5,083 bases of DNA, taken from the NCBI GenBank assembly GCA_046049675.1, contig JBJORA010000116.1:1-5083 (forward strand), in the 5' to 3' direction. Origin of the DNA: CAIXQW01 sp046049675. Its GTDB lineage: Bacteria > Bacteroidota > Bacteroidia > Chitinophagales > Chitinophagaceae. Below the pieces are notes generated by a model, which saw only the letters and a program-made list of their open reading frames with translations, was not told the origin of the DNA and did no database searches. Shown in pieces: positions 1 through 5,083 of this stretch (within the stretch, counting starts at the first letter, position 1; each line of letters starts with the position of its first letter). The translations under genes were made by a program, and so were the position numbers.

Positions 1-786
1 CAAATATTGGTCGCGTGTACTCTTAGTACCGCGCTGCCTGCCAGCAATGCCAATTGGAGCACCTATTTCCACGCTACGATCCTGCAGAATACGGCCTGGG
101 TCTGGCGTACTGCTGCCCGGCTCGCTCTCTGGAAACAAATTAGCACCTACGTAGGTTGTACTTACATCATCCAAATAATCTGTGCTTGTAAAACGATTAC
201 TTACTTCAAAACTAAAAGTAAGGCCGGCAGTCATCCAATACTTAAGGCCCATACCTACAGGCAATACCATGGCATAGTTGCTATAACGGCGACTTTTGTA
301 CTGATCGTACAACTGTCCTTCTGTGCCCAATGGCTTTAGGTAAACAATTTGATCGCGGTAAATCGTGTAAGGATTGTAATACATCGCGCCCAAACCAAAA
401 TTGATGTAAGGCGTAAATCTATTTTCGGACTCACCAATCGCATATCTGAAAAAGTTAAACTCGCCGCTAAGGCTAAGTTCGCCAATATGGCTATTAAAGC
501 TAAGGTTACGACGTTGCTCGTAGACGCTTGAATTTAGTTTATCATTGCCTCCTAAGAATGCATAGTTGGCCGTTGCTTTCAACGCCACATAGGGGTTGAA
601 ATTCTTTTTGTAGAAAAAGATTGCATTTTGGCGTATGTAATTGAACTTCTGACCTTGATTGAGGTCGCCAAAATACTGTGCTCCACCGATACCAAAGCCA
701 TATTCGCTTTTCAAATACACAAACTGTGCCTGGGCAATATTTGCCTGCACCATGCATACTATAAACAACAAAAACAGCTTGCGCAT
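1..786 (-). CDS. DUF6089 family outer-membrane beta-barrel-like protein (partial, C-terminus beyond window edge)
   Basis: An open frame on the minus strand runs from ATG at 786 to the window edge with no stop: 262 codons seen. Residues 1-20 form a signal peptide (MRK, hydrophobic core, ending AQA before Q21), so the mature protein is exported. Alternating aromatic/polar strands follow, as in outer-membrane beta-barrels. Recognisable stretches are GGAQYFGDLN (34-43), RRNLSFNSHIGEL (92-104), TPYINFGLGAMYYNP (125-139), a segment around 176-212 with EVSNRFTSTDYLDDVSTTY, and a late QRGTKSTRDQYL (251-262). These match my memory of the Bacteroidota DUF6089 family, where the QRG...D.Y segment comes shortly before the final strand, so I infer only a few tens of residues are missing. 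The molecular function is unknown; an envelope role is inferred from the signal peptide, barrel-like pattern and usual neighbours. It lies 104 bp downstream of nadK on the same strand and has a good Shine-Dalgarno, supporting this start. No stop codon or frameshift interrupts it. Confidence 0.9.
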   Translation of the reverse strand, partial: MRKLFLLFIVCMVQANIAQAQFVYLKSEYGFGIGGAQYFGDLNQGQKFNYIRQNAIFFYKKNFNPYVALKATANYAFLGGNDKLNSSVYEQRRNLSFNSHIGELSLSGEFNFFRYAIGESENRFTPYINFGLGAMYYNPYTIYRDQIVYLKPLGTEGQLYDQYKSRRYSNYAMVLPVGMGLKYWMTAGLTFSFEVSNRFTSTDYLDDVSTTYVGANLFPESEPGSSTPDPGRILQDRSVEIGAPIGIAGRQRGTKSTRDQYL

Positions 787-890
787 CTATACTCCTAAAA
801 CGTAAAAGTAATGAAAGAATTGCGGAAAGGCTAGTCTAGGCGCTAAGTCTTGATGAGAATTAGGGTTTTGTTGTATTTTCTTAAGCGCGA
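787..890 (-). other. nadK to DUF6089 intergenic spacer
   Basis: These 104 bp follow the nadK stop. I see no hairpin with a U-run that would be a clear terminator, so read-through from nadK is plausible. A TACTTTTA stretch (803-810 on the minus strand) resembles the TAnnTTTG -7 box at 7 of 8 positions but has no convincing TTG -33 partner, so a separate promoter is only possible. A 9-bp near-palindrome, CTAGTCTAG, sits at 831-839. Confidence 0.4.
792..796 (-). promoter_or_regulatory. Shine-Dalgarno AGGAG of the DUF6089 gene
   Basis: On the minus strand the sequence reads TAGGAG, then TATAG, then ATG, giving a 5-nt spacer. It decides the start at 786, which is also the start giving a clean signal peptide. 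Shine-Dalgarno use is generally weak in Bacteroidota, so such a clear site is slightly unusual. Confidence 0.7.
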
Positions 891-1769
891 TTAATTTCTC
901 CTATCTACACCCCACAGCAGTTTTTGGCGGATGGTATTCGGAAAATTATGCCCTTCCAAGCGAAGTAAACTCACAGTATAATTGCTTTTGCTAATGGCAA
1001 TAGAAAAGGTTGTATCTATTACTGCTGCACGCGCATCTAGGGTACATAAATAATCTTTGGCACGGCCTTCAATCTCAAAACTAATGATGCTACTATCTGG
1101 TACTACTAGTGGTCGTACATTCAAATTATGTGGCGCAACAGGCGTTACTACAAAACTCGTGGCTTGCGGCATGAGCACCGGCCCACCGCAGCTCAAACTA
1201 TAGCCTGTACTGCCTGTAGGTGTGCTAACGATAAGGCCGTCGCTCCAATAAGTACACATAAACTCGCCATTGAGATAGGTGTGGATTTTAATCAACTGGC
1301 TACTATCCTTTCGTTGAATTGTAAAATCGTTGATAGCAAAAGGTGCTTCATCAAAAAGTTCTTTTTTACAATGCAATTGTAGCAAGGTGCGCACATCTTT
1401 TGTATAGGCTTCGTTGACTAAACTTGCAACGGCTTCAGCAATTTCGTTGGCAGATACATTGGCCAAAAAGCCCAAACGGCCTAAGTTGATACCAAGAATA
1501 GGAATATTGTGATGCACAACATGCGTTACCGCATCTAGTATGGTACCATCACCACCAAGACTAATTAAAACATCAGTTTCTGCTGGCAATTTTTGCTGTG
1601 CATCAAACACCTGGTAGCGCGCGGGCATTTCTATGACCGTACGAAATTTTTCAACCAAAGCGCTATGTACAATAACGTCGGCGTCTATTTTGCGCAGCTC
1701 ATCAAAAAGGGTTTGAATGGCTGGGACATTTTCTACCGAAAAATTTCTATTGTAAATTGCTACAAGCAT
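891..1769 (-). CDS. nadK: NAD kinase
   Basis: This 292-residue cytosolic enzyme phosphorylates NAD to NADP with ATP and is the main source of cellular NADP. The length is normal for bacterial NAD kinase. Visible motifs in order: LGGDGT at 71-76 in LISLGGDGTILDAV, the family's GGDGT signature with the catalytic Asp at about residue 74; GINLGRLGFL at 93-102; AINDFTI at 145-151, in the position of the usual NE motif but reading ND; SDGLIVSTPTGSTGYSLS at 176-193, the substrate-binding glycine-rich loop; and APHNLNVRPLVVPD at 212-225. The N-terminus MLVAIYNRNF begins the first beta-strand of the fold, so the ATG at 1769 is convincing. It is divergent from the flippase gene (75-bp gap) and is followed on the same strand by the DUF6089 gene, a pairing common in Bacteroidota. 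An exact TAnnTTTG -7 box ends 8 nt before the start, implying a very short leader. Confidence 0.97.
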   Translation of the reverse strand: MLVAIYNRNFSVENVPAIQTLFDELRKIDADVIVHSALVEKFRTVIEMPARYQVFDAQQKLPAETDVLISLGGDGTILDAVTHVVHHNIPILGINLGRLGFLANVSANEIAEAVASLVNEAYTKDVRTLLQLHCKKELFDEAPFAINDFTIQRKDSSQLIKIHTYLNGEFMCTYWSDGLIVSTPTGSTGYSLSCGGPVLMPQATSFVVTPVAPHNLNVRPLVVPDSSIISFEIEGRAKDYLCTLDARAAVIDTTFSIAISKSNYTVSLLRLEGHNFPNTIRQKLLWGVDRRN

Positions 1770-1780
1770 TGAGGCCTCAA
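1769..1780. promoter_or_regulatory. 12-bp perfect palindrome at the nadK start, candidate operator
   Basis: TTGAGGCCTCAA is self-complementary over all 12 bases. It has no loop, so it would act as a duplex DNA site for a dimeric protein rather than as an RNA hairpin. It runs from the last three bases of the predicted -7 box through the expected transcription start to the first base of the nadK ATG, which is where a repressor would block initiation. It also contains GAGG, 5 nt from the ATG, which could serve as a ribosome binding site. No regulator can be named. Confidence 0.35.
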
Positions 1781-1785
1781 AAGTA
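1778..1785 (-). promoter_or_regulatory. Predicted nadK promoter -7 box (TACTTTTG)
   Basis: On the minus strand TACTTTTG matches the Bacteroidota -7 consensus TAnnTTTG exactly. It ends 8 nt before the nadK ATG, so transcription would begin a few nucleotides before the start codon and give a nearly leaderless mRNA. The -33 region is weak: a TTTA lies 16-17 bp upstream, with no TTG at the usual 19-20 bp spacing. The last three bases overlap the palindrome at 1769-1780. Confidence 0.5.
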
Positions 1786-1844
1786 CTACATTTAGTAGAA
1801 GTAAAGCCGCTTGTAATAGAGCAGTGGCTGCGTGCTTTTGAATT

Positions 1845-3317
1845 TTGGGCTTACTTTTACCCGCAGTGCGCAAAGCATTTGTAAGTAATATAGCCATTAT
1901 GATTGTAGCCAATGCTGTGGTAAAGCCACTATGGGTATTGGGTGTAGATCGTAAAGTGCAGTTGCAAGTAGGCGACGAAGCATTTGGCAATTACATGGCT
2001 TTGCTCAACCTTAGCATGCTGTTTAGCGCTCTACTAGATGTTGGTTTAACGAGTTTTAGCAATAGAGAAATTGCGCGCAAGCCACAAAAGCTGCAAACCT
2101 ATTTTGCCGACATGGTTGGCGCAAAGTTTATTTTGTTTGGCATTTACATGTTGGTGCTGCTTGGCGTTGGATTAATCTGGCGGTATTCAGCGCAATACCT
2201 TGCTATGTTAGCATTGCTTGGCTGCCTGCAGTTCGTAACGAGTATGCTGCTTTTTATGCGCAGCAATGTCAATGGACTACAATTGTTTAGAACAGATGCT
2301 TTGCTAAGTATTGCTGATAAAGTCATTGTAATTCTCATACTGGGCACGATGTTGCTTACACCATCTCTACGGCAATATGTGAGTATTTATACTTTTGTTG
2401 TAGTACAAATTTTAGCAAGTGCCATTACCATTTTGCTAAGTGTGGCCTTGCTCAATCAACACAATACCTTGCGCTGGCCCAATATTAGTTTAAGTGCATT
2501 GCGCCAAAGATTGAGTGTATCATTTCCAGTAGCCATTGCTATTTTTTTGATGTTTGTGTACAGCAAAGTAGATTTGTTTTTGCTAGAACGGCTGCATACC
2601 GACGGGGCTTTGCAAAGTGGATTACTTCAAAAATGCTATCGTGTATTGGATGCCTTAAACATGGTAGGCTTTATGTTTGCCACATTATTACTTGGCTTAT
2701 TTAGTAAAATGCTTCATGAACAACAGGGTATGCAACCCATTGTAAAATTAAGCAGCAGTTTACTCTTGCCTGCTGCATGTTGTGCCAGCGCCTTATTGAT
2801 GTGGCAAGCGCCATTGGTGTTGCAAACTTTGTACGGCAATAGCGATGCCATGCTTGTAGAAGCTTTTCGCTACATTGTATTATGCTTTCCTGCACTTTGC
2901 TTAGTAAGTATCTATAGCACCCTAGTAACCGCAAATAGCGACATGAAAAAACTAGCTGGTGTCGCAGCTATTGGCTCAGTAATCTGTATAGTTGGCAACT
3001 TAATATTTGCCGCAAAGCATGGTTATATTGCTACGGCGCGTATTGCTTTTGTAACCCTAAACATTGTTGGCATTTTGTATGCATATAGTTGCACAAATGT
3101 ATTGGGCAACAAATTCTTACATAGGCAGATGCTTGGCTATTTACTCTGTATGGCAGCGGCGCTTGCAGCAAATTACTTTATGCAGGGTGCAAATGTATCC
3201 TTTATGGTAAGCTTTATAATTACTTGCGTGCTAGGCTTGGCAATGTGGTATGCACTTGGTGTATTTAGCGCAAATGGCACAAGCAGATTAAGGCAAATGT
3301 TTGCTTCTAAGCTTTAA
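1845..3317 (+). CDS. Wzx-like polysaccharide flippase (oligosaccharide translocase, MOP superfamily)
   Basis: This 490-residue, very hydrophobic inner-membrane protein has about 12-14 predicted helices, the usual size for Wzx/RfbX-type flippases. These move undecaprenyl-PP-linked sugar units from the cytoplasmic to the periplasmic face. Family-like features: an N-terminal FVSNIAIMIVANAVVKPLWVLGVDRKVQ segment (12-39), VGDEAFGNYMALLNLSMLF (42-60), LLDVGLTSFSNREIAR (63-78), and the central YSKVDLFLLERL...GLLQKCYRVLDALNMVGFMFATLLLGLFSKML (239-290), which resembles the YxKxD...LER...YRxLDA pattern of Bacteroidota flippases. The substrate cannot be told from sequence. The start is uncertain: TTG at 1845 is the longest option (an in-frame TGA lies at 1839-1841). 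GTG at 1866 would give MRKAFVSN, which fits homologue N-termini well, and the first ATG is at 1899. It is divergent from nadK and followed after 137 bp by the Wzz-like gene. Confidence applies to the gene; the exact start is about 50/50 between TTG and GTG. Confidence 0.92.
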   Translation: MGLLLPAVRKAFVSNIAIMIVANAVVKPLWVLGVDRKVQLQVGDEAFGNYMALLNLSMLFSALLDVGLTSFSNREIARKPQKLQTYFADMVGAKFILFGIYMLVLLGVGLIWRYSAQYLAMLALLGCLQFVTSMLLFMRSNVNGLQLFRTDALLSIADKVIVILILGTMLLTPSLRQYVSIYTFVVVQILASAITILLSVALLNQHNTLRWPNISLSALRQRLSVSFPVAIAIFLMFVYSKVDLFLLERLHTDGALQSGLLQKCYRVLDALNMVGFMFATLLLGLFSKMLHEQQGMQPIVKLSSSLLLPAACCASALLMWQAPLVLQTLYGNSDAMLVEAFRYIVLCFPALCLVSIYSTLVTANSDMKKLAGVAAIGSVICIVGNLIFAAKHGYIATARIAFVTLNIVGILYAYSCTNVLGNKFLHRQMLGYLLCMAAALAANYFMQGANVSFMVSFIITCVLGLAMWYALGVFSANGTSRLRQMFASKL

Positions 3318-3370
3318 CAAGCAATGTGCAGGTGGGTAGTTATTATCAGCTTAAAAATAATTTGTAAAAA

Positions 3371-3390
3371 TTAGCGTTATTAAGCGCTAG
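3371..3390. repeat. Short inverted repeat (hairpin) downstream of the flippase gene
   Basis: TAGCG at 3372-3376 pairs with CGCTA at 3385-3389. The stem extends inward through a G-T and a T-A pair to an ATTA loop. On the plus strand no T-run follows, so it is not a classical terminator for the flippase. The A5 run just before it (3366-3370) would give a U-run on a minus-strand transcript, but no minus gene ends here. Its role is unclear. Confidence 0.3.
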
Positions 3391-3402
3391 TACGGCAATA
3401 GC

Positions 3403-3421
3403 ACAAGTACCCTACAAGTAC
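3403..3421 (+). repeat. 8-bp direct repeat with 11-bp period, candidate regulator site
   Basis: ACAAGTAC occurs at 3403-3410 and, perfectly repeated, at 3414-3421, separated by CCT. The 11-bp period places both copies on one face of the helix. The repeat covers the position where a -33 element would be for the -7 box at 3433-3440, and no TTG -33 box is present. Tandem half-sites at 10-11 bp are typical of OmpR/PhoB-type response regulators, so binding by such an activator is possible but is inference only. Confidence 0.35.
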
Positions 3422-3432
3422 GCATTTTACTG

Positions 3433-3440
3433 TACCTTTG
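3433..3440 (+). promoter_or_regulatory. Predicted -7 box (TACCTTTG) for the Wzz-like gene
   Basis: TACCTTTG matches the Bacteroidota TAnnTTTG consensus exactly and lies 14 nt before the ATG at 3455. Expected transcription start is near 3445, leaving a leader of about 10 nt. No AGGAG-like site lies between it and the ATG. There is no good TTG -33 partner, which suggests a weak or activator-dependent promoter. Confidence 0.5.
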
Positions 3441-3454
3441 ACCACTTACAATAC

Positions 3455-4408
3455 ATGCAAAAAGACCTAAATTTTAGTTTGTACGACATTGTACACGTAG
3501 CAAAAAAATATTACAAGCATATTTTGGCTTTTGCCATTGTGGCAAGTATTGCTACAGCGGTATACGGCTTGATTCTCAAGAACAGGTATCGCTCCTATGC
3601 AAATTTCTATCCAAGTAATGCGATGATTGCGAGCCGCGACCATTTGTTTCGTATAGAAAACCAAGACGCCTTAGATCAATTTGGTTTTGAGCACGAGCAA
3701 GATCGCATGATTACTTTTGGCAACTGTGCGCCACTAATGAACGACCTTGTCAATAAATACAATTTGTACAAGCATTATGGCTATGATACTGCCAACGATC
3801 CGCGTGCTAAGCAAAAAACCTTTAAGCTCTTCAATAAGAACTACGAAGTAAGCAAAGGGTCTTATGGCAATGTAGAATTAAACGTAACCGACGAAGACGC
3901 CAACCTAGCTAGCATGATTGCTAACGATGCCTTAGTTGCTTTACAAGATAAATACAGAGAGTACTACATCAATAGCCATCGCGGTATTGCAGAAGCCCTT
4001 GGCGTGTCAATGAAAAGACAAGATAGTGTGATTAATTTCTTGACAGACTCATTGATTAGTATTCGCAAAAAGTATGGCGTGTACGACATTTTGAGCCCGA
4101 GCAGAAAAGCTAATATTACAGTGCGTAGTACTAGTGCAGAAGGGATAGAACTTGTACAAAACGTAGAAGAACTAAAAGATAAATACGTTGCAGACCGTGC
4201 GCGTTACGAAAGCATACAAAACGAATTCAAAACTGCCGAGCATAAAAGCATACCATATATACAAGTGGTGCAATACCCAACGCCTAGCGGACAAAAAGAC
4301 GGCCCTTTTAGAACCATAATGGTATTAAGTGCATTTGCGGGAAGTCTTGTACTTGGTTTGCTCATTGCATACGCTGTAGAACAAATCAATCATTTTAAGC
4401 AGAGCTAG
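3455..4408 (+). CDS. Wzz-like chain-length determinant (polysaccharide co-polymerase) without kinase domain
   Basis: The 317-residue protein has the Wzz/PCP layout: a short cytoplasmic N-terminus with FSLYDIVHVAKKYYKHI (7-23), a first transmembrane helix at about 23-41, a long polar periplasmic domain (about 45-284) rich in charged helices, and a second helix at about 286-307 followed by a short cytoplasmic tail (EQINHFKQS). A proline-containing stretch, YPTPSGQKDGP (274-284), directly precedes the second helix, as is usual in this family. Such proteins oligomerise in the inner membrane and set the modal length of chains made by Wzy. There is no Walker A motif and no Tyr-rich tail, so it is not a fused BY-kinase of the Wzc type. 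Helical segments at about 188-206 and 234-262 look suited to coiled-coil packing. The ATG is the only sensible start, 14 nt after a -7 box. The next gene begins 11 nt after the stop, so the two are probably co-transcribed; a polymerase-like neighbour supports the assignment. Confidence 0.85.
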   Translation: MQKDLNFSLYDIVHVAKKYYKHILAFAIVASIATAVYGLILKNRYRSYANFYPSNAMIASRDHLFRIENQDALDQFGFEHEQDRMITFGNCAPLMNDLVNKYNLYKHYGYDTANDPRAKQKTFKLFNKNYEVSKGSYGNVELNVTDEDANLASMIANDALVALQDKYREYYINSHRGIAEALGVSMKRQDSVINFLTDSLISIRKKYGVYDILSPSRKANITVRSTSAEGIELVQNVEELKDKYVADRARYESIQNEFKTAEHKSIPYIQVVQYPTPSGQKDGPFRTIMVLSAFAGSLVLGLLIAYAVEQINHFKQS

Positions 4409-4419
4409 GCAAGCATGTT

Positions 4420-5083
4420 ATGCAAGCACTGGAGGCATTACATAAAAACACTTTGCGCAATTTTTGGCTGCTAGCAGTCACAAGTTTGCTGTGTTTAGTT
4501 GGCGGCTTCGTAATCAAGCAGCCTGTAGTGTCGCTTGTGCCTTTTGCCATTGCTTTTGCTTGTATAGCATTAGCGGATATTAGGCTAATCTACTACACAT
4601 TGATTCTGCTAATACCACCTAGTGTAAATCTCTTGGAGTGGGGTTATATGAGTATAGATGTACCAGACGAGCCCCTGATGTTGGCATGTACTTTAGCGAC
4701 GCCATTTTTGTATTTACATAATAGCCAGCGCCTGCCCCTAGCTGTGTTGTGGCGAACAACACTTGTAAGTGCAGTAAGTGTGTTTTTTTTATGGGCGGTT
4801 GTATGTTCTATTACAAGTACGAATATAGTAACCTCGGTAAAATTTACATTGGCTAAGCTGTGGTATATTTTGCCATTTTTCTTTTTTACACTGGCCTTAG
4901 TCTATCACAATCCACGTGTGCTTGGCTTATTGCTCAAGTTGCTAATGCTAAGCTTGGTGCCGATGATTATACTAATCACGCTGCGTCATCGTGCACTTGG
5001 CTATAGCTTTGAAGATGTAAACGATGCCACGGCACCTTTTTGGCGCAATCACGTTTTATATGGCAGTATGATGAGTATGTGCA
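4420..5083 (+). CDS. O-antigen polymerase/ligase family protein (Wzy/WaaL-like), partial, C-terminus beyond window edge
   Basis: An open frame from ATG at 4420 runs to the window end without a stop: 221 codons plus one base. The protein is a multi-pass membrane protein with about seven predicted helices in the visible part (about 16-32, 36-51, 56-71, 86-98, 114-131, 147-162, 167-187). Family-like motifs are IDVPDEPLML (79-88), SVKFTLAKLWYILPFFFF (139-156), and ALGYSFEDVNDATAPFWRNHVLYGSMMSM (192-220), which match the Bacteroidota O-antigen ligase-like pattern of YGFS...P.YRNHV.YA. The loop that separates polymerase from ligase function lies downstream and is not visible. Next to a Wzz-like gene a Wzy polymerase role is the better guess. 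Another ATG at 4415 is in a frame that stops after 19 codons, so 4420 is chosen. The Shine-Dalgarno is weak; translation may be coupled to the Wzz-like gene 11 nt upstream. Roughly half of a typical 400-500 residue protein is missing. Confidence 0.82.
   Translation, partial: MQALEALHKNTLRNFWLLAVTSLLCLVGGFVIKQPVVSLVPFAIAFACIALADIRLIYYTLILLIPPSVNLLEWGYMSIDVPDEPLMLACTLATPFLYLHNSQRLPLAVLWRTTLVSAVSVFFLWAVVCSITSTNIVTSVKFTLAKLWYILPFFFFTLALVYHNPRVLGLLLKLLMLSLVPMIILITLRHRALGYSFEDVNDATAPFWRNHVLYGSMMSMC

Larger units (their letters stand above)
3318..3454 (+). other. Intergenic region between flippase and Wzz-like gene
   Basis: These 137 bp hold an AT-rich stretch (about 3340-3371), a short hairpin (3371-3390), an 8-bp direct repeat (3403-3421) and a -7 box (3433-3440). 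No small ORF or RNA gene is supported. The layout suggests the Wzz-like gene and the polymerase behind it have their own promoter rather than relying only on read-through from the flippase. Confidence 0.5.

Noticed and set aside
7..531. Plus-strand open frames at 7-339 and 349-531
   Set aside because: They lie antisense to the DUF6089 gene, which has a signal peptide, Shine-Dalgarno and family motifs. Their translations show no recognisable domain.
542..757. Minus-strand frame of 71 codons inside the DUF6089 gene
   Set aside because: It is in another frame of the same strand and has no domain or ribosome binding site; it is a shadow.
803..810. TACTTTTA as a dedicated promoter for the DUF6089 gene
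   Set aside because: It is one base off consensus, has no TTG at -33 spacing, and TTACTTTT-like strings also occur inside coding sequence in this window, so the match is weak evidence.
831..839. CTAGTCTAG near-palindrome between nadK and the DUF6089 gene
   Set aside because: It is short, CTAG is not rare in this window, and it has no link to a promoter element.
1128..1382. Plus-strand frame of 84 codons
   Set aside because: It is antisense to the conserved substrate-binding part of nadK, with no recognisable features.
1760..1990. Minus-strand frame of 76 codons overlapping the nadK start and the flippase 5' end
   Set aside because: It crosses the divergent promoter region and the flippase N-terminus in antisense. 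Its hydrophobicity mirrors the flippase sequence.
2144..2934. Minus-strand frames at 2144-2347 and 2701-2934
   Set aside because: They are antisense shadows of the flippase gene.
3467..4389. Minus-strand frames at 3467-3664 and 4204-4389
   Set aside because: They are antisense shadows of the Wzz-like gene.
4415..4474. ATG at 4415 as start of the polymerase-like gene
   Set aside because: That frame reaches a TAG after 19 codons; the ATG at 4420 opens the long membrane-protein frame.

Overview
The window looks like a chromosomal piece of a Bacteroidota bacterium, probably from the Chitinophagaceae/Sphingobacteriia side. Three things suggest this: a DUF6089 outer-membrane-type protein beside NAD kinase, which is a known Bacteroidota gene order; flippase and O-antigen polymerase/ligase proteins that resemble Bacteroidota members of those families; and promoter -7 boxes of the form TAnnTTTG. 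Base composition is moderately AT-rich and looks even throughout. No mobile element, tRNA, rRNA or CRISPR array is visible.

Left part (1-1769, minus strand): NAD kinase (nadK, 891-1769) is followed after 104 bp by a DUF6089 family protein (786 down to the window edge, C-terminus missing). In Bacteroidota this pair usually heads a conserved envelope block in which isoprenyl (undecaprenyl-PP) synthase and BamA come next; that continuation would lie beyond the left edge.

Right part (1845-5083, plus strand): transcribed divergently from nadK is a surface-polysaccharide export/assembly set. It has a Wzx-like flippase (1845-3317), a Wzz-like chain-length determinant without a kinase domain (3455-4408) and, 11 bp further on, the first 221 codons of a Wzy/WaaL-like O-antigen polymerase or ligase (4420 to the right edge). 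The three would act in order: flip the undecaprenyl-PP-linked unit, polymerise it and set its length. No glycosyltransferases are in view.

Regulatory sequence: the 75-bp divergent region holds a perfect -7 box for nadK with a 12-bp perfect palindrome running from the -7 box to the start codon. The 137-bp gap before the Wzz-like gene holds a perfect -7 box, an 8-bp direct repeat with an 11-bp period just upstream of it, and a short hairpin. I see no wholly new system here. The most check-worthy items are these two promoter/operator arrangements and the non-ATG start of the flippase.
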